From: Novosphingobium sp. AAP83 | GTDB lineage: Bacteria; Pseudomonadota; Alphaproteobacteria; Sphingomonadales; Sphingomonadaceae | Direction: 5' to 3' | NCBI RefSeq assembly: GCF_001295795.1 | Contig: NZ_LJHY01000010.1 | Location: 105,884 to 169,883, forward strand | Length of the DNA: 64,000 bases | Shown: piece by piece, positions 37,598 to 47,130 of the stretch | Layout: every line of letters starts with the position of its first letter | Numbering within the stretch: position 1 is the first letter of the stretch | The notes under the pieces: generated by a model | Database searches by the model: none | Seen by the model: only the letters and a program-made list of their open reading frames with translations | What the model was told of the DNA's origin: nothing | Made by a program: the position numbers and the translations under genes

Positions 37598-39415
37598 GTG
37601 CAGCTTACCGATTTTGCAAGCTATCCCAATCTTGTTGCGATGTTTCTGGATCGGGCGCAGGCGCGTGGCGAAAGCCCGTTCCTGTGGGCCAAGCACGGTG
37701 GGCAATGGCATTCGCAAAGCTGGGCAGATGCTGCGCGCCAAGTGTGCCTGCTGGCCGAAAGCCTGCGGGCGCTGGGCCTTGATGCGGGTGACAGGGTAGC
37801 GCTGGTATCGGAAAACCGGCCGGAATGGGCGATTGCCGATCTGGCGATCATGGCGGCGGGGCTGGTGACCGTGCCGACCTACATCACCAATACCGAACGC
37901 GATCACCTGCATATTCTGGAGAATTCGGGCGCAAGGGCGGTGATCGTCTCCACGTCCAAGCTTTCGAACGCAGTGCTACCCGCCGCCCTTGCCGCCCCTT
38001 GCGTCGAACATGTGATCGGCATGGAGCCGCTGCGCCAGATGCAGGCGGGGAAGCTGGCATTCCATGACTGGGCGGCGATGACATCAGGCGATGCAGCAGC
38101 GGCACGGCGGGCAGTGGATGCGCGCCTTATCGCGGTGGGCCGCAACGATCTGGCCTGCCTGATCTATACCAGCGGTACCGGCGGTTCCCCGCGCGGGGTG
38201 CGGCTGCATCACGGCTCGATTCTGTGCAATGTGGATGGCGCGGCGCATATTCTGGCGCAGGATTTCGGCTGGGGTGACGAAGTGTTCCTTTCGTTCCTGC
38301 CGCTGTCCCACGCTTATGAACATACCGGCGGCCAGTATCTGCCCATCGGTATGGGCGCGCAGATTTACTATTCCGAGGGCCTCGAAAAGCTCGCGTCCAA
38401 TATCGAAGAAGTGCGCCCGACGATGATGGTGGTGGTGCCGCGCCTGTTCGAAGTGCTGCGCGCGCGCATCATGAAGCAGGTGGAAAAGCAGGGCAAAGTC
38501 GCCAATTATCTGATGGACCGCGCGCTGAACATCGGCATGCGCAAGGCGGCAGGCAAACGCCGATTGCTCGACCTGCCGATGAGCGCCGTTCTGGAACGCA
38601 CGCTGCGCCCCAAAATCCGCGCAAAGTTTGGCGGGCGACTAAAGGCGATGGTTTCGGGCGGTGCACCGCTGAACCCGGATGTCGGCGTGTTTTTTGAAGC
38701 GATGGGCCTCACCATGCTGCAAGGCTATGGCCAGACCGAATCCGGGCCGGTGATCTCGTGCAACCGCCCGCGTGCGGGCATCGGCATGAACACGGTTGGC
38801 CCGCCGATGAAGGGCGTTGAGGTAAAGATCGCACAGGACGGCGAAATCCTTGTGCGTGGCGAACTGGTGATGCACGGCTATTGGCAAAACGATGCTGAAA
38901 CCGCGCGCGCGATCCCGCAAACCGGCCCCAACGCGGGCTGGCTGCACACCGGCGACATCGGCCACATCGACACCAAGGGCCGGATCGTCATTACCGATCG
39001 CAAGAAAGACATGATCGTCAACGACAAGGGCGACAATGTATCCCCCCAGAAGATCGAGGGTATGCTGACGCTCCAGCCCGAAATCGCCCAGGCCATGGTG
39101 AGCGGTGACAGGCGGCCCTATATCGTCGGGCTGATCGTGCCCGATCCCGAATGGGTGATGGAATGGGCGCGCGCCCAAGGCGAACACTTCGATTTCAAGG
39201 AACTGCAAAACCTGCCCGCGTTCCGCACCGCCATCCGCAATGCGGTGGACCGCGTGAACAAGGACGTGTCGGTGACCGAAAAGGTCCGCCAGTTCACTTT
39301 CGCCGACGAGGCGTTTTCCATCGACAACGAGGAAATGACGCCGAGCCTGAAAATACGGCGGCACAAGATCAAAGAACGCTACGGGGCAAGGGTGGACGCG
39401 CTTTATAAGGCGTGA
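37598..39415 (+). CDS. AMP-dependent long-chain acyl-CoA synthetase, 605 aa
   Basis: An adenylate-forming ligase of the FadD/long-chain type that activates fatty or related acids with ATP and CoA. The AMP-binding P-loop LIYTSGTGGSPRGVRLHHG, SFLPLSHAYEHTGGQ, the GYGQTESGPVISC motif, and GWLHTGDIGHIDTKGRIVITD with the KKDMIVNDKGDNVSP hinge are present. The catalytic lysine region near the C-terminus (SLKIRRHKIKERY) is intact. Start is GTG 37598 with a GGGGCGAGGAA purine stretch 8 bases ahead. Length is normal. Exact acid preference cannot be read; a function in membrane lipid turnover or catabolism is possible. Confidence 0.93.
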   Translation: MQLTDFASYPNLVAMFLDRAQARGESPFLWAKHGGQWHSQSWADAARQVCLLAESLRALGLDAGDRVALVSENRPEWAIADLAIMAAGLVTVPTYITNTERDHLHILENSGARAVIVSTSKLSNAVLPAALAAPCVEHVIGMEPLRQMQAGKLAFHDWAAMTSGDAAAARRAVDARLIAVGRNDLACLIYTSGTGGSPRGVRLHHGSILCNVDGAAHILAQDFGWGDEVFLSFLPLSHAYEHTGGQYLPIGMGAQIYYSEGLEKLASNIEEVRPTMMVVVPRLFEVLRARIMKQVEKQGKVANYLMDRALNIGMRKAAGKRRLLDLPMSAVLERTLRPKIRAKFGGRLKAMVSGGAPLNPDVGVFFEAMGLTMLQGYGQTESGPVISCNRPRAGIGMNTVGPPMKGVEVKIAQDGEILVRGELVMHGYWQNDAETARAIPQTGPNAGWLHTGDIGHIDTKGRIVITDRKKDMIVNDKGDNVSPQKIEGMLTLQPEIAQAMVSGDRRPYIVGLIVPDPEWVMEWARAQGEHFDFKELQNLPAFRTAIRNAVDRVNKDVSVTEKVRQFTFADEAFSIDNEEMTPSLKIRRHKIKERYGARVDALYKA

Positions 39416-39435
39416 GTGAGCAGGCCCACCCCCGG

Positions 39436-39540
39436 CCCCTCCCGTAAACGGGAGGGGGGAAGAAGGGCCGCCCTAATCCACTACCGCCTGCGGGAGCCTC
39501 TCCCCCTCATCTTCATCATTGCGAGCGGGGCTCGCAATGA
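39436..39540. repeat. Two dispersed palindromes between convergent genes
   Basis: A 9-bp stem CCCCTCCCG-TAAA-CGGGAGGGG (39436-39457) is followed by a 10-bp stem TCATTGCGAG-CGGGG-CTCGCAATGA (39516-39540). The first shares its CCCACCCCC/CCCTCCCG blocks with the suf-operon repeat at 28421. They lie tail to tail between the acyl-CoA ligase and mutS and could terminate both transcripts, although no T-run follows. Confidence 0.7.
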
Positions 39541-39568
39541 CGAATGATGGTTGCAACCGATAGGAGCC

Positions 39569-42169
39569 CTACCCGTTGGCTTGGGCCTTTAACTGATAGA
39601 GCAGATCGAGCGCCTCGCGTGGCGAAAGCGCATCGATATCGAGGCTGTTCAGCCGTTCGCGCAGGGCATCGACTTTTTCCTCGGCGGCTTCAATCGCGGC
39701 CGCAAAAAGCGGCAGATCATCGAGCCCTGCGGCAAGACCCCCGGTAGCCGCGCGGCCTTTTTCCAGCTTTTCCAGCACTGATTTGGCGCGTTTGACCACA
39801 GGTGCAGGCACGCCTGCCAGGCGCGCCACGGCAAGGCCATAGGACTTGTCCGCCGGACCTTCGGCCAGTTCGTGCAGCAGCACGAGATCGCCCTTCCATT
39901 CGCGCGCGCGAACGTGGTGAAGCGAGAGCGAATCGCAACTTTCGGCAAGCCGCGCGAGTTCGTGGTAATGCGTGGCAAACAGGCAGCGGCTGCGGTTGAT
40001 CGAATGCACCGCTTCGACCACCGCCCACGCCAATGCAAGACCGTCATAAGTCGATGTGCCGCGCCCGACTTCGTCGAGGATGACAAAGCTGCGTTCGGTC
40101 GCCTGCGACAGGATTGCGGCGGTTTCAACCATTTCGACCATGAAAGTGGATCGCCCGCGCGCCAGATTGTCCGATGCGCCCACGCGGCTGAACAGGCGGT
40201 CCACCATGCCGATGGTCGCGGCCTGTGCGGGCACGAACCCGCCCGCTTGCGCCAGCAGCACGATCAGTGCGTTCTGACGCAGGAAGGTGGATTTACCGCC
40301 CATATTCGGGCCACCGATCAGCCAGAGACGGTCTTTTGGGGCCAAGCGGCAATCATTGGCGACAAACCGCTCACCCTTGACCGCCAGCGCCGCTTCCACC
40401 ACCGGATGCCGTCCGCCCACGATTTCAAGGCATGGTTCGTCTACCACGCGGGGCAAGGACCAGCCGCCCTCTGCTGCGCGTTCGGCCTGTCCTGCGGCAA
40501 CATCGATCCGCGCCAGTGCGGCGGCAGTGTTCGCAATGGCGGCCTTGGCGCTGACGGCTTGTGCCACCAGTTCCTCGAAATGCGCTTCTTCGGCGGCCAG
40601 CGAATGGCCCCCGCTTTCGGCAATGCGGCTGGCCTCTTCGTGCAGCGCCAGCGCATTGAAGCGCACCGCGCCGGCCATCGTCTGGCGATGGGTGAAGCCG
40701 GATTCGGGCGCCATCAGCCTGTCAGCATGGCGCGCGGGCACTTCGATGAAATAGCCCAGCACCCCGTTGTGGCGGATTTTCAGCGCGGCAACGCCGGTAT
40801 CATCGCGGTACTTGGCCTCAAGCGCGGCAATCGCGCGGCGCGAATTGCCCGAAACGCGGCGCAATTCGTCGAGCGCGGCATCATAACCCTCGGCAATGAA
40901 ACCGCCCTGTGATCGTTCGGTCGGGGGTGCAGACACCAACGCGCGGGCATAGAGATCAACCAGCGCGCCATGCCCTGCCAGCGATGGCAAAAGATCGTCC
41001 AATGGCGCTGGCCGGTCTGCCCTTGCGCGCAGCATATCGTGCAGCCGCCGCGCCTCGGCCAAGCCATCGCGCAATTGGCCCAGATCACGCGGAGAGCCGC
41101 GCCCCGCCACAACCCGCCCCAGCGCGCGGCCCACATCGGGCAAGGCGCGCAAAACCGAACGAAGATCGACGCGCAGCAGCGGATCATCGTGCAGCCAGCT
41201 TACCAATTCCAGCCGCCGGTAAATGGCGCGCGAATTGGTCAGCGGCGCCGACAAGTCCTCAGCCAGCAAACGCGCGCCCGCGCCCGTCACGCAACGGTCA
41301 ATCGCTTCTACCAGACTGCCCTTGCGCCCGCCGCCGGTGCTGCTCAAAATTTCGAGGCTGGCCCGCGTGGCTTCATCCATCGCCATGTGTGTGCCCGCCT
41401 CGCGCGCCACCGGCGGCAAGAGTAGCGGCAATGTGCCGCGCCCGACATGGTCAAGATAACCGATCAACCCGCCTGCCGCCGCCAGCATCGCGCGGCTGAA
41501 CTGGCCAAAGCCGTCGAGTGTGGTCACCCCATGCACCGCCTTGAGCTGTGCCTCGCCTTCATCGCTACCGAAAGACCGATTCGGGCGGGATACGCATCCG
41601 GATGGCGCTTCAGCCCAGCCTTCGGGCGCGACGATTTCGGTCGCTCCGAGCCGCGCCAGGGCTGCGCCCATCTGGTCGGCGCTGCATTCTTCCAGCTCCA
41701 TCCGGCCGGTCGAAATATCGCAAGCCGCAATGCCGATCACCCCGCGCAGATCGCACACCGCCGCCAGCATATTGGCGCGGCGCGGTTCGAGCAAGGCTTC
41801 CTCGGTCAGCGTTCCGGCGGTGACAAAGCGCACGATATCGCGTGCGACCAATGCCTTGGAACCTCCGCGTTTCTTGGCTTCTTCGGGCGTTTCGACTTGT
41901 TCGGCAATCGCCACGCGACACCCTGCGCGGATCAGGCGGGCAAGGTAGCCTTCTGCGGCATGGACCGGTACGCCGCACATCGGGATTGGTGCGCCGCCGT
42001 GTTCACCCCGGCTGGTCAGCGCGATGTCGAGCACTTGGGCCGCTGTTCTGGCATCATCGAAGAACAGCTCGAAAAAGTCGCCCATCCGGTAGAACAACAG
42101 GCAGTCGCTCGCCTGCTCTTTAAGAGCAAGATATTGCGCCATCATCGGAGTTGGGGCATTAGGGGTCAC
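39569..42169 (-). CDS. mutS: DNA mismatch repair protein MutS, 866 aa
   Basis: MutS recognises mismatches and starts repair. The mismatch-binding N-terminal segment is CLLFYRMGDFFELFFDDA with its Phe-x-Glu-like wedge. The ATPase carries GGPNMGGKSTFLRQNALI (Walker A), RSTFMVEMVETAAIL, ERSFVILDEVGRGTSTYDG (Walker B) and LFATHYHELARL. I use GTG 42169 (MTPNAPTPMMAQYLALKEQ); ATGs at 42145 and 42142 are alternatives. The open frame extends further up but overlaps the promoter region of the divergent membrane-protein gene. Length 866 is normal. MutL is not here. Confidence 0.97.
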   Translation of the reverse strand: MTPNAPTPMMAQYLALKEQASDCLLFYRMGDFFELFFDDARTAAQVLDIALTSRGEHGGAPIPMCGVPVHAAEGYLARLIRAGCRVAIAEQVETPEEAKKRGGSKALVARDIVRFVTAGTLTEEALLEPRRANMLAAVCDLRGVIGIAACDISTGRMELEECSADQMGAALARLGATEIVAPEGWAEAPSGCVSRPNRSFGSDEGEAQLKAVHGVTTLDGFGQFSRAMLAAAGGLIGYLDHVGRGTLPLLLPPVAREAGTHMAMDEATRASLEILSSTGGGRKGSLVEAIDRCVTGAGARLLAEDLSAPLTNSRAIYRRLELVSWLHDDPLLRVDLRSVLRALPDVGRALGRVVAGRGSPRDLGQLRDGLAEARRLHDMLRARADRPAPLDDLLPSLAGHGALVDLYARALVSAPPTERSQGGFIAEGYDAALDELRRVSGNSRRAIAALEAKYRDDTGVAALKIRHNGVLGYFIEVPARHADRLMAPESGFTHRQTMAGAVRFNALALHEEASRIAESGGHSLAAEEAHFEELVAQAVSAKAAIANTAAALARIDVAAGQAERAAEGGWSLPRVVDEPCLEIVGGRHPVVEAALAVKGERFVANDCRLAPKDRLWLIGGPNMGGKSTFLRQNALIVLLAQAGGFVPAQAATIGMVDRLFSRVGASDNLARGRSTFMVEMVETAAILSQATERSFVILDEVGRGTSTYDGLALAWAVVEAVHSINRSRCLFATHYHELARLAESCDSLSLHHVRAREWKGDLVLLHELAEGPADKSYGLAVARLAGVPAPVVKRAKSVLEKLEKGRAATGGLAAGLDDLPLFAAAIEAAEEKVDALRERLNSLDIDALSPREALDLLYQLKAQANG

Positions 42170-42294
42170 GCGGTGGTGGCTAGACCAGCCGCGCGTGTTT
42201 CTCAAACCATCAACGCCGGATATCCGCAACTCTGCGCCAAACAGGCAAGAGCCGGTTCCGGTCTTGCGGGTTATGGGTCTGGAGTAATCAGGGT

Positions 42295-43941
42295 TTGACG
42301 CAAGTCCGCGAAAAAGATTGGTTGGCAAGTATCAAACACTTGCTGGCACGCGCCGGAGCGCTGCCGTGGCTTTCAGGCCCCGGTATTGCCATCGGCGTGC
42401 TGCTCATTTGCCTGCCTTTCGCGCTGGTGGAAGTGCCGCCCCTGATCGATATTCCCGGCCACATGGGAGCCGCCGCCATCGAAGCGGCTGGCCCCGGCAA
42501 TCCGTTGGAAAAGTATTTCACGTGGAAGTGGGTGTTCACGCTGAACATTGGCGGCGGCGTGCTGATGAAAGTGCTGGGCGCACAGTTCGGCATTCTGGCT
42601 GCGGGCTGGTGGAGCACAGTGCTTGCTACGGGCCTGTTCGCGGGCGGTTGCTTGTGGACCATCCGCATGCTGAACCCCAAGGGCGGACATGCGGCGGCGT
42701 GGTCGTTGATGTTTGTGTTCAGCTTCCCGCTGCTGACGGGCTTCCTCAACTATATCCTTGCCACCGGCTTTGCCCTGACCGCGTTCGGCGCTTCGCTCTG
42801 GCTCGAAAAGCGCAATCCGCGCGCGCGCGCCATCATGTTGATCGTGGCGCAACCGGTGGCTATGCTGTGCCACGCCATAGGCGGCTTGCTGCTGGCCTTG
42901 CTGGTTGGCGCATATGCCTTTGGCCGTGCGATGGACGAATTGCCTGAAGGCTGGCGCTGGCGCGATGTTACAAACCGTGAATGGCTGAAGAAGCTCGATT
43001 GGAAAGCCATCGGGCTGCGGCTGTGGGGGGCCTGCTGGCCGCTGCTCGCCACGGTCATCACCATTGCACTGTGGAAAATCTTTTCCCCCGAAGCCAAATC
43101 GGTCAACATCTGGCGTTGGGACCAGAAGGCTTGGTCCTTCGTGCTGACATTGCGCGATCAATCCAAGCTGCTCGATTTCGGCACCTCGATCATCGCAGGC
43201 CTGCTGGTGCTGGTCGGGCCGTTCCTTGGCGCGCGTTGGCGCTGGCGGCAGGGCCTGCCCGCGCTGACGGTGTTTTTGCTGTTCCTTGCGATCCCCAGCG
43301 ACATCAACGGATCATCGTTCGTCGATATCCGCCTGCTGCCGGTTGCCGCAATGCTGGGCCTTGGTCTTCAGGACTGGAGCCGCGCGCGCAAGCCCGATTG
43401 GGCCAAGTGGGTAGCCTATAGCGGCATGGCACTGCTGGCGGTGCGCCTGTCAGTCACCGCGTGGAGCTTTGCCGGATATGCCGATGATTACAAGAAGCAG
43501 CTCTCGGCGCTGACCCATGTGGAACCCGGCAGCCGCGTTCTGGCCTTTGTCGAACACACCTGCCTTAACGAATCATGGCGCAATACCCGCCGCGATCACC
43601 TTGCCAGCCTTGCCAGCCTGTACCGGCAGGCGTGGGTGAATGATAACTGGGCCGTGCCCGGCCTGCACATGGTGGTGCCGCGCTTCCGTCCGGGGCGCAA
43701 TTTCACCGCCGATCCATCGGAATTCGTGTGGTCGCGCCGCTGCGCAGGTGGCTGGCGGCGCACGGTCGATAGCGCGCTGAAGTTCGCACCGATTGAACGC
43801 GTCGATTATGTCTGGTTAATCGATACCGGCCTGCCGCGCAAAGGCGATCCGCGCCTGCAATTGGTGTGGCAGGAAAACCGCAGCCTGCTGTTCAAAGTGC
43901 GTCGCCTTGCCATGCCCGCACGGCCGCCCAAAGATTTGTAA
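42295..43941 (+). CDS. Polytopic membrane protein of unknown function, 548 aa
   Basis: I do not recognise a family. The protein has about ten to twelve hydrophobic segments between residues 20 and 390 (for example IAIGVLLICLPFALVEVPPL and TSIIAGLLVLVGPFLGARW), then a soluble C-terminal part with TCLNESWRNTRRDHL and a Trp-rich stretch. The layout resembles membrane glycosyltransferases or O-antigen-type proteins, with a large loop of charged residues near DIPGHMGAAAIEAAG, but I see no catalytic signature. The start is TTG 42295, 10 bases after a GGAG. It diverges from mutS and precedes maeB by 128 bases. Confidence 0.8.
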   Translation: MTQVREKDWLASIKHLLARAGALPWLSGPGIAIGVLLICLPFALVEVPPLIDIPGHMGAAAIEAAGPGNPLEKYFTWKWVFTLNIGGGVLMKVLGAQFGILAAGWWSTVLATGLFAGGCLWTIRMLNPKGGHAAAWSLMFVFSFPLLTGFLNYILATGFALTAFGASLWLEKRNPRARAIMLIVAQPVAMLCHAIGGLLLALLVGAYAFGRAMDELPEGWRWRDVTNREWLKKLDWKAIGLRLWGACWPLLATVITIALWKIFSPEAKSVNIWRWDQKAWSFVLTLRDQSKLLDFGTSIIAGLLVLVGPFLGARWRWRQGLPALTVFLLFLAIPSDINGSSFVDIRLLPVAAMLGLGLQDWSRARKPDWAKWVAYSGMALLAVRLSVTAWSFAGYADDYKKQLSALTHVEPGSRVLAFVEHTCLNESWRNTRRDHLASLASLYRQAWVNDNWAVPGLHMVVPRFRPGRNFTADPSEFVWSRRCAGGWRRTVDSALKFAPIERVDYVWLIDTGLPRKGDPRLQLVWQENRSLLFKVRRLAMPARPPKDL

Positions 43942-44069
43942 CAAGACCGGCAATCCGCAGCTATTGCCAGCCTTGCGGATTCGAGTTTGACCGAGGGGTG
44001 TTGCGAGCCTTGACGTAGCGTCCAAGGTTCGACAGTGGCATACTTCCGATTTCAAGATAGACGGGGAAT

Positions 44070-46337
44070 ATGATGTCCGAGGAAAGCAACGTCCGCTTCA
44101 CCGAGCGCGAGGCGCTTTTCTATCACAACACAATTCGCCCCGGTAAGATCGAGATCATCGCCTCCAAACCGATGGCGACCCAGCGCGACCTTTCGCTTGC
44201 CTATTCGCCGGGCGTTGCGGTCCCCGTCCGCGCCATCGCGGAAAATCCGTCCGATGCCTATGAGTATACCGCCAAGGGCAACCTGGTGGCGGTCATTTCC
44301 AACGGTACTGCGATCCTCGGCCTTGGCAATCTTGGGGCGCTGGCATCCAAGCCGGTGATGGAAGGCAAGGCGGTGCTGTTCAAGCGCTTTGCCGATGTCG
44401 ATTCGATCGACATCGAACTGGACACCGAAGACGCGGACAAGTTCATCGAAGCGGTTGCGCTGATGGAACCCAGCTTTGGCGGGATCAACCTTGAAGACAT
44501 CAAGGCGCCCGAATGCTTCATCATCGAACAGGCGCTCAAAGAACGCCTCAAAATTCCGATCATGCACGATGACCAGCATGGCACCGCGATCATCTCTGCT
44601 GCCGGATTGCTCAACGCCTGTTTCCTGACCGGCCGCAAGCTGAGCGAGGTCAAGATCGTGGTCAATGGCGCGGGCGCTGCGGCGATTGCCTGCACCGCGC
44701 TGATGAAAGCGATGGGTGTGCGCCATGATAATGTGACGATGTGTGACCGTTCGGGCGTGATCTATCGCGGCCGCGAAGGGGGCATGGACCAATGGAAAAG
44801 CGCGCATGCGATTGATACCAGCGCGCGCAGCCTTGAAGATGCGCTTGATGGTGCGGATATCTTCCTCGGCCTATCTGCGGCAGGGGCGCTGAAGCCCGAA
44901 TGGGTAACCAAGATGGCCCCGCAGCCGATCATCTTTGCGATGGCCAATCCCGATCCGGAAATCACCCCGCCCGAAGCCAAGGCTGTGCGTCCCGATTGTA
45001 TCGTCGCCACAGGCCGGTCGGATTATCCCAACCAGGTCAACAACGTGCTGGGCTTCCCGTTCATTTTCCGGGGGGCGCTTGATGTGCGCGCCACCGCGAT
45101 CAACGAGGAAATGAAGATCGCTGCCGCCCGCGCCATCGCGGAACTGGCGCGCGAACCGGTGCCCGAAGAAGTTGCCGCCGCTTATGGCATCAACCACACC
45201 TTCGGGCTTGATTACATCATCCCTGCGCCATTCGATCCGCGCTTGATGGAAGTCGTGTCGTCTGCCGTGGCCAAAGCGGCGATGGATTCAGGCGTGGCGC
45301 AAAAGCCGATCGAAGACTTTGACGCCTATCGCAACAGCCTAAAGGCCAGGCTCAACCCCACCACCTCAGTGCTGACCAACGTCTTTGCCACGGCCAAGAA
45401 CAACCCCAAGCGCGTTGTCTTTGCCGAGGCCGAAAACGAAGTGGTGCTGCGCGCCGCGATCCAGTTCAAGGATTTCGGCTATGGCACGCCGGTGCTGGTG
45501 GGGCGCACGCAAGCCGTGCTCGATCTGCTGACCGAACTGGGCGTGAGCAATACAGAGTCCTACGAGATCCACAATTCCTCGGTTTCGCCGCTTGTGCCCG
45601 AAATGGTCACTTACCTTTACGAGCAGCTCAAGCGTCGCGGCTATATGGAGCGTGACGTGAAACGCATGGTCAATCATGATCGCAACGTCTTTGCTTCACT
45701 GCTGGTGGCGCTGGGCCATGGCGATGCACTGATCACCGGCATGACCCGCACCTTTGCGCAATCGATGAAGGATGTGCGCCGCGTGCTCGGGCCAAAGCCC
45801 GGACACTTGCCCTTCGGCATCCATCTGATGGTCGCCAAGAACTACACCGTGTTCATGGCTGATACGACCGTGAACGAGCGTCCATCTGCCGAAGAGCTGG
45901 CGCATATTGCCAAGGAAACCGCAGCCGTTGCCCGCCGCATGGGTCATGAGCCGCGCGTTGCGTTCCTGTCATACTCGACCTTCGGCAATCCTTATGGGCG
46001 CTGGCTTGATAGCATTCGCGGCGCGGTTGCTATTCTGGACGAGGAAAACCCCGGCTTCGAGTACGAAGGCGAAATGGCGCCCGATGCTGCGCTGAATCCC
46101 AAAGTCATGGCCAACTATCCGTTCAGCCGCTTGTCCGGGCCTGCCAATGTGCTGATCATGCCGGGTCTGCAATCGGCCAATATTTCGGCCAAGCTGTTGC
46201 GCGAACTGGCGGGCAATGCGGTGATCGGCCCGATGCTGATCGGCATGGAAAAGCCCGTCCAGATCGCCGCGATGACATCGATCGCGCCCGATATCCTGAC
46301 GCTGGCCGTGCTGGCAGCAGCAGGGATCGTCGGCTGA
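44070..46337 (+). CDS. maeB: NADP-dependent malic enzyme with phosphotransacetylase-like domain MaeB
   Basis: MaeB decarboxylates malate to pyruvate with NADP. The 755-residue hybrid form is typical of alphaproteobacteria. The malic half (about 1-430) shows SLAYSPGVAVPVRAIAENP, KIPIMHDDQHGTAIISAAG and VVNGAGAAAIACTALMKA. The phosphotransacetylase-like half (about 430-755) shows FAEAENEVVLRAA and IGPMLIGMEKPVQIAA. The PTA half is regarded as regulatory in studied homologues. Start ATG 44070 has GGGGAATATG just upstream; ATG 44073 is also in frame. Confidence 0.96.
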   Translation: MMSEESNVRFTEREALFYHNTIRPGKIEIIASKPMATQRDLSLAYSPGVAVPVRAIAENPSDAYEYTAKGNLVAVISNGTAILGLGNLGALASKPVMEGKAVLFKRFADVDSIDIELDTEDADKFIEAVALMEPSFGGINLEDIKAPECFIIEQALKERLKIPIMHDDQHGTAIISAAGLLNACFLTGRKLSEVKIVVNGAGAAAIACTALMKAMGVRHDNVTMCDRSGVIYRGREGGMDQWKSAHAIDTSARSLEDALDGADIFLGLSAAGALKPEWVTKMAPQPIIFAMANPDPEITPPEAKAVRPDCIVATGRSDYPNQVNNVLGFPFIFRGALDVRATAINEEMKIAAARAIAELAREPVPEEVAAAYGINHTFGLDYIIPAPFDPRLMEVVSSAVAKAAMDSGVAQKPIEDFDAYRNSLKARLNPTTSVLTNVFATAKNNPKRVVFAEAENEVVLRAAIQFKDFGYGTPVLVGRTQAVLDLLTELGVSNTESYEIHNSSVSPLVPEMVTYLYEQLKRRGYMERDVKRMVNHDRNVFASLLVALGHGDALITGMTRTFAQSMKDVRRVLGPKPGHLPFGIHLMVAKNYTVFMADTTVNERPSAEELAHIAKETAAVARRMGHEPRVAFLSYSTFGNPYGRWLDSIRGAVAILDEENPGFEYEGEMAPDAALNPKVMANYPFSRLSGPANVLIMPGLQSANISAKLLRELAGNAVIGPMLIGMEKPVQIAAMTSIAPDILTLAVLAAAGIVG

Positions 46338-46350
46338 TATACTGAGATAC

Positions 46351-46383
46351 ACCCCGCTTGGCCCGCCATAGGGCGAGCGGGGT
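46351..46383. terminator. Probable bidirectional terminator hairpin after maeB
   Basis: An 8-bp stem ACCCCGCT (46351-46358) pairs with AGCGGGGT (46376-46383), with inner GCCC/GGGC pairing. It sits between the convergent maeB stop (46337) and the LytTR-regulator stop at 46386. T-runs are weak on both sides, so efficiency is uncertain. Confidence 0.55.
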
Positions 46384-46385
46384 TA

Positions 46386-47120
46386 CTATCGTCCCGCCAT
46401 CGCCTTAACGCGCGCCAGATAGGTGCGGCCGATACGCTGCACCGAACCATCGACCAGTTCCACCGACCACACGCCCAGCCCGTCATGCTTGAGGCCCGCA
46501 ATGCGGTCTTTGCGGACGATGGTGGAGCGGTGCAGGCGGATGAAGTGGTCAGGATCAAGCCGCGCCTCAAGCCCTGCGATGGTGTGCAGCATCATATAGC
46601 TGCGCTGGCCGGTGTGGAGCCGGACGTAATCGCGTTCGGCATCAATCCGCTCAAGGTCTGCGGCGGCAACGCGGATCAGTTCCGAACGGTGCGGCACCCA
46701 GAATTCGTCGATCCAGTCGGTCGCGGACTTTTCCGGCACGAGAGGCGTTTCTACCGGCGCATTTCTCCGCGCCTGCGCCCGCTCGACCGCGCGCTCCAGT
46801 CGCTCTTGCGCGACGGGCTTCAGGACATAGTCGACCGCATCGCAATCAAACGCCTCGACCGCAAAATCATCGTGTGCGGTGACAAACACCACCGCCGGGC
46901 GGCTCGCCTGTCCAGCCATTGCGCGCGCCACGCCAAGGCCATCGACTTCGGGCATCGTCATATCGAGCAATACCAGATCGGGCGATAGCGCCTCGATCAA
47001 CCGCAACGCCGCCGCGCCATCGCTGGCCGTGCCGACCACTTGCAGCGCGGGAATGCGCGAACACAGGATCTGCATGCGCTCTACCGCCAAAGGTTCATCA
47101 TCAACGATCAGCGTGCGCAT
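46386..47120 (-). CDS. LytTR-type response regulator, 244 aa
   Basis: A receiver-plus-LytTR transcription regulator. The receiver shows LIVDDEPLAVER, the phospho-acceptor Asp53 in LVLLDMTMPEVDG, and the VDYVLKPV lysine. The LytTR DNA-binding domain covers about residues 130-240, with ERDYVRLHTGQRSYMML and FIRLHRSTIVRKDRIAGL, as in LytR/AlgR proteins. It is encoded 10 bases after the LytS-like kinase stop on the same strand, forming a two-component pair. The target genes are not evident. Confidence 0.93.
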   Translation of the reverse strand: MRTLIVDDEPLAVERMQILCSRIPALQVVGTASDGAAALRLIEALSPDLVLLDMTMPEVDGLGVARAMAGQASRPAVVFVTAHDDFAVEAFDCDAVDYVLKPVAQERLERAVERAQARRNAPVETPLVPEKSATDWIDEFWVPHRSELIRVAAADLERIDAERDYVRLHTGQRSYMMLHTIAGLEARLDPDHFIRLHRSTIVRKDRIAGLKHDGLGVWSVELVDGSVQRIGRTYLARVKAMAGR

Positions 47121-47130
47121 GGCCTTTCCC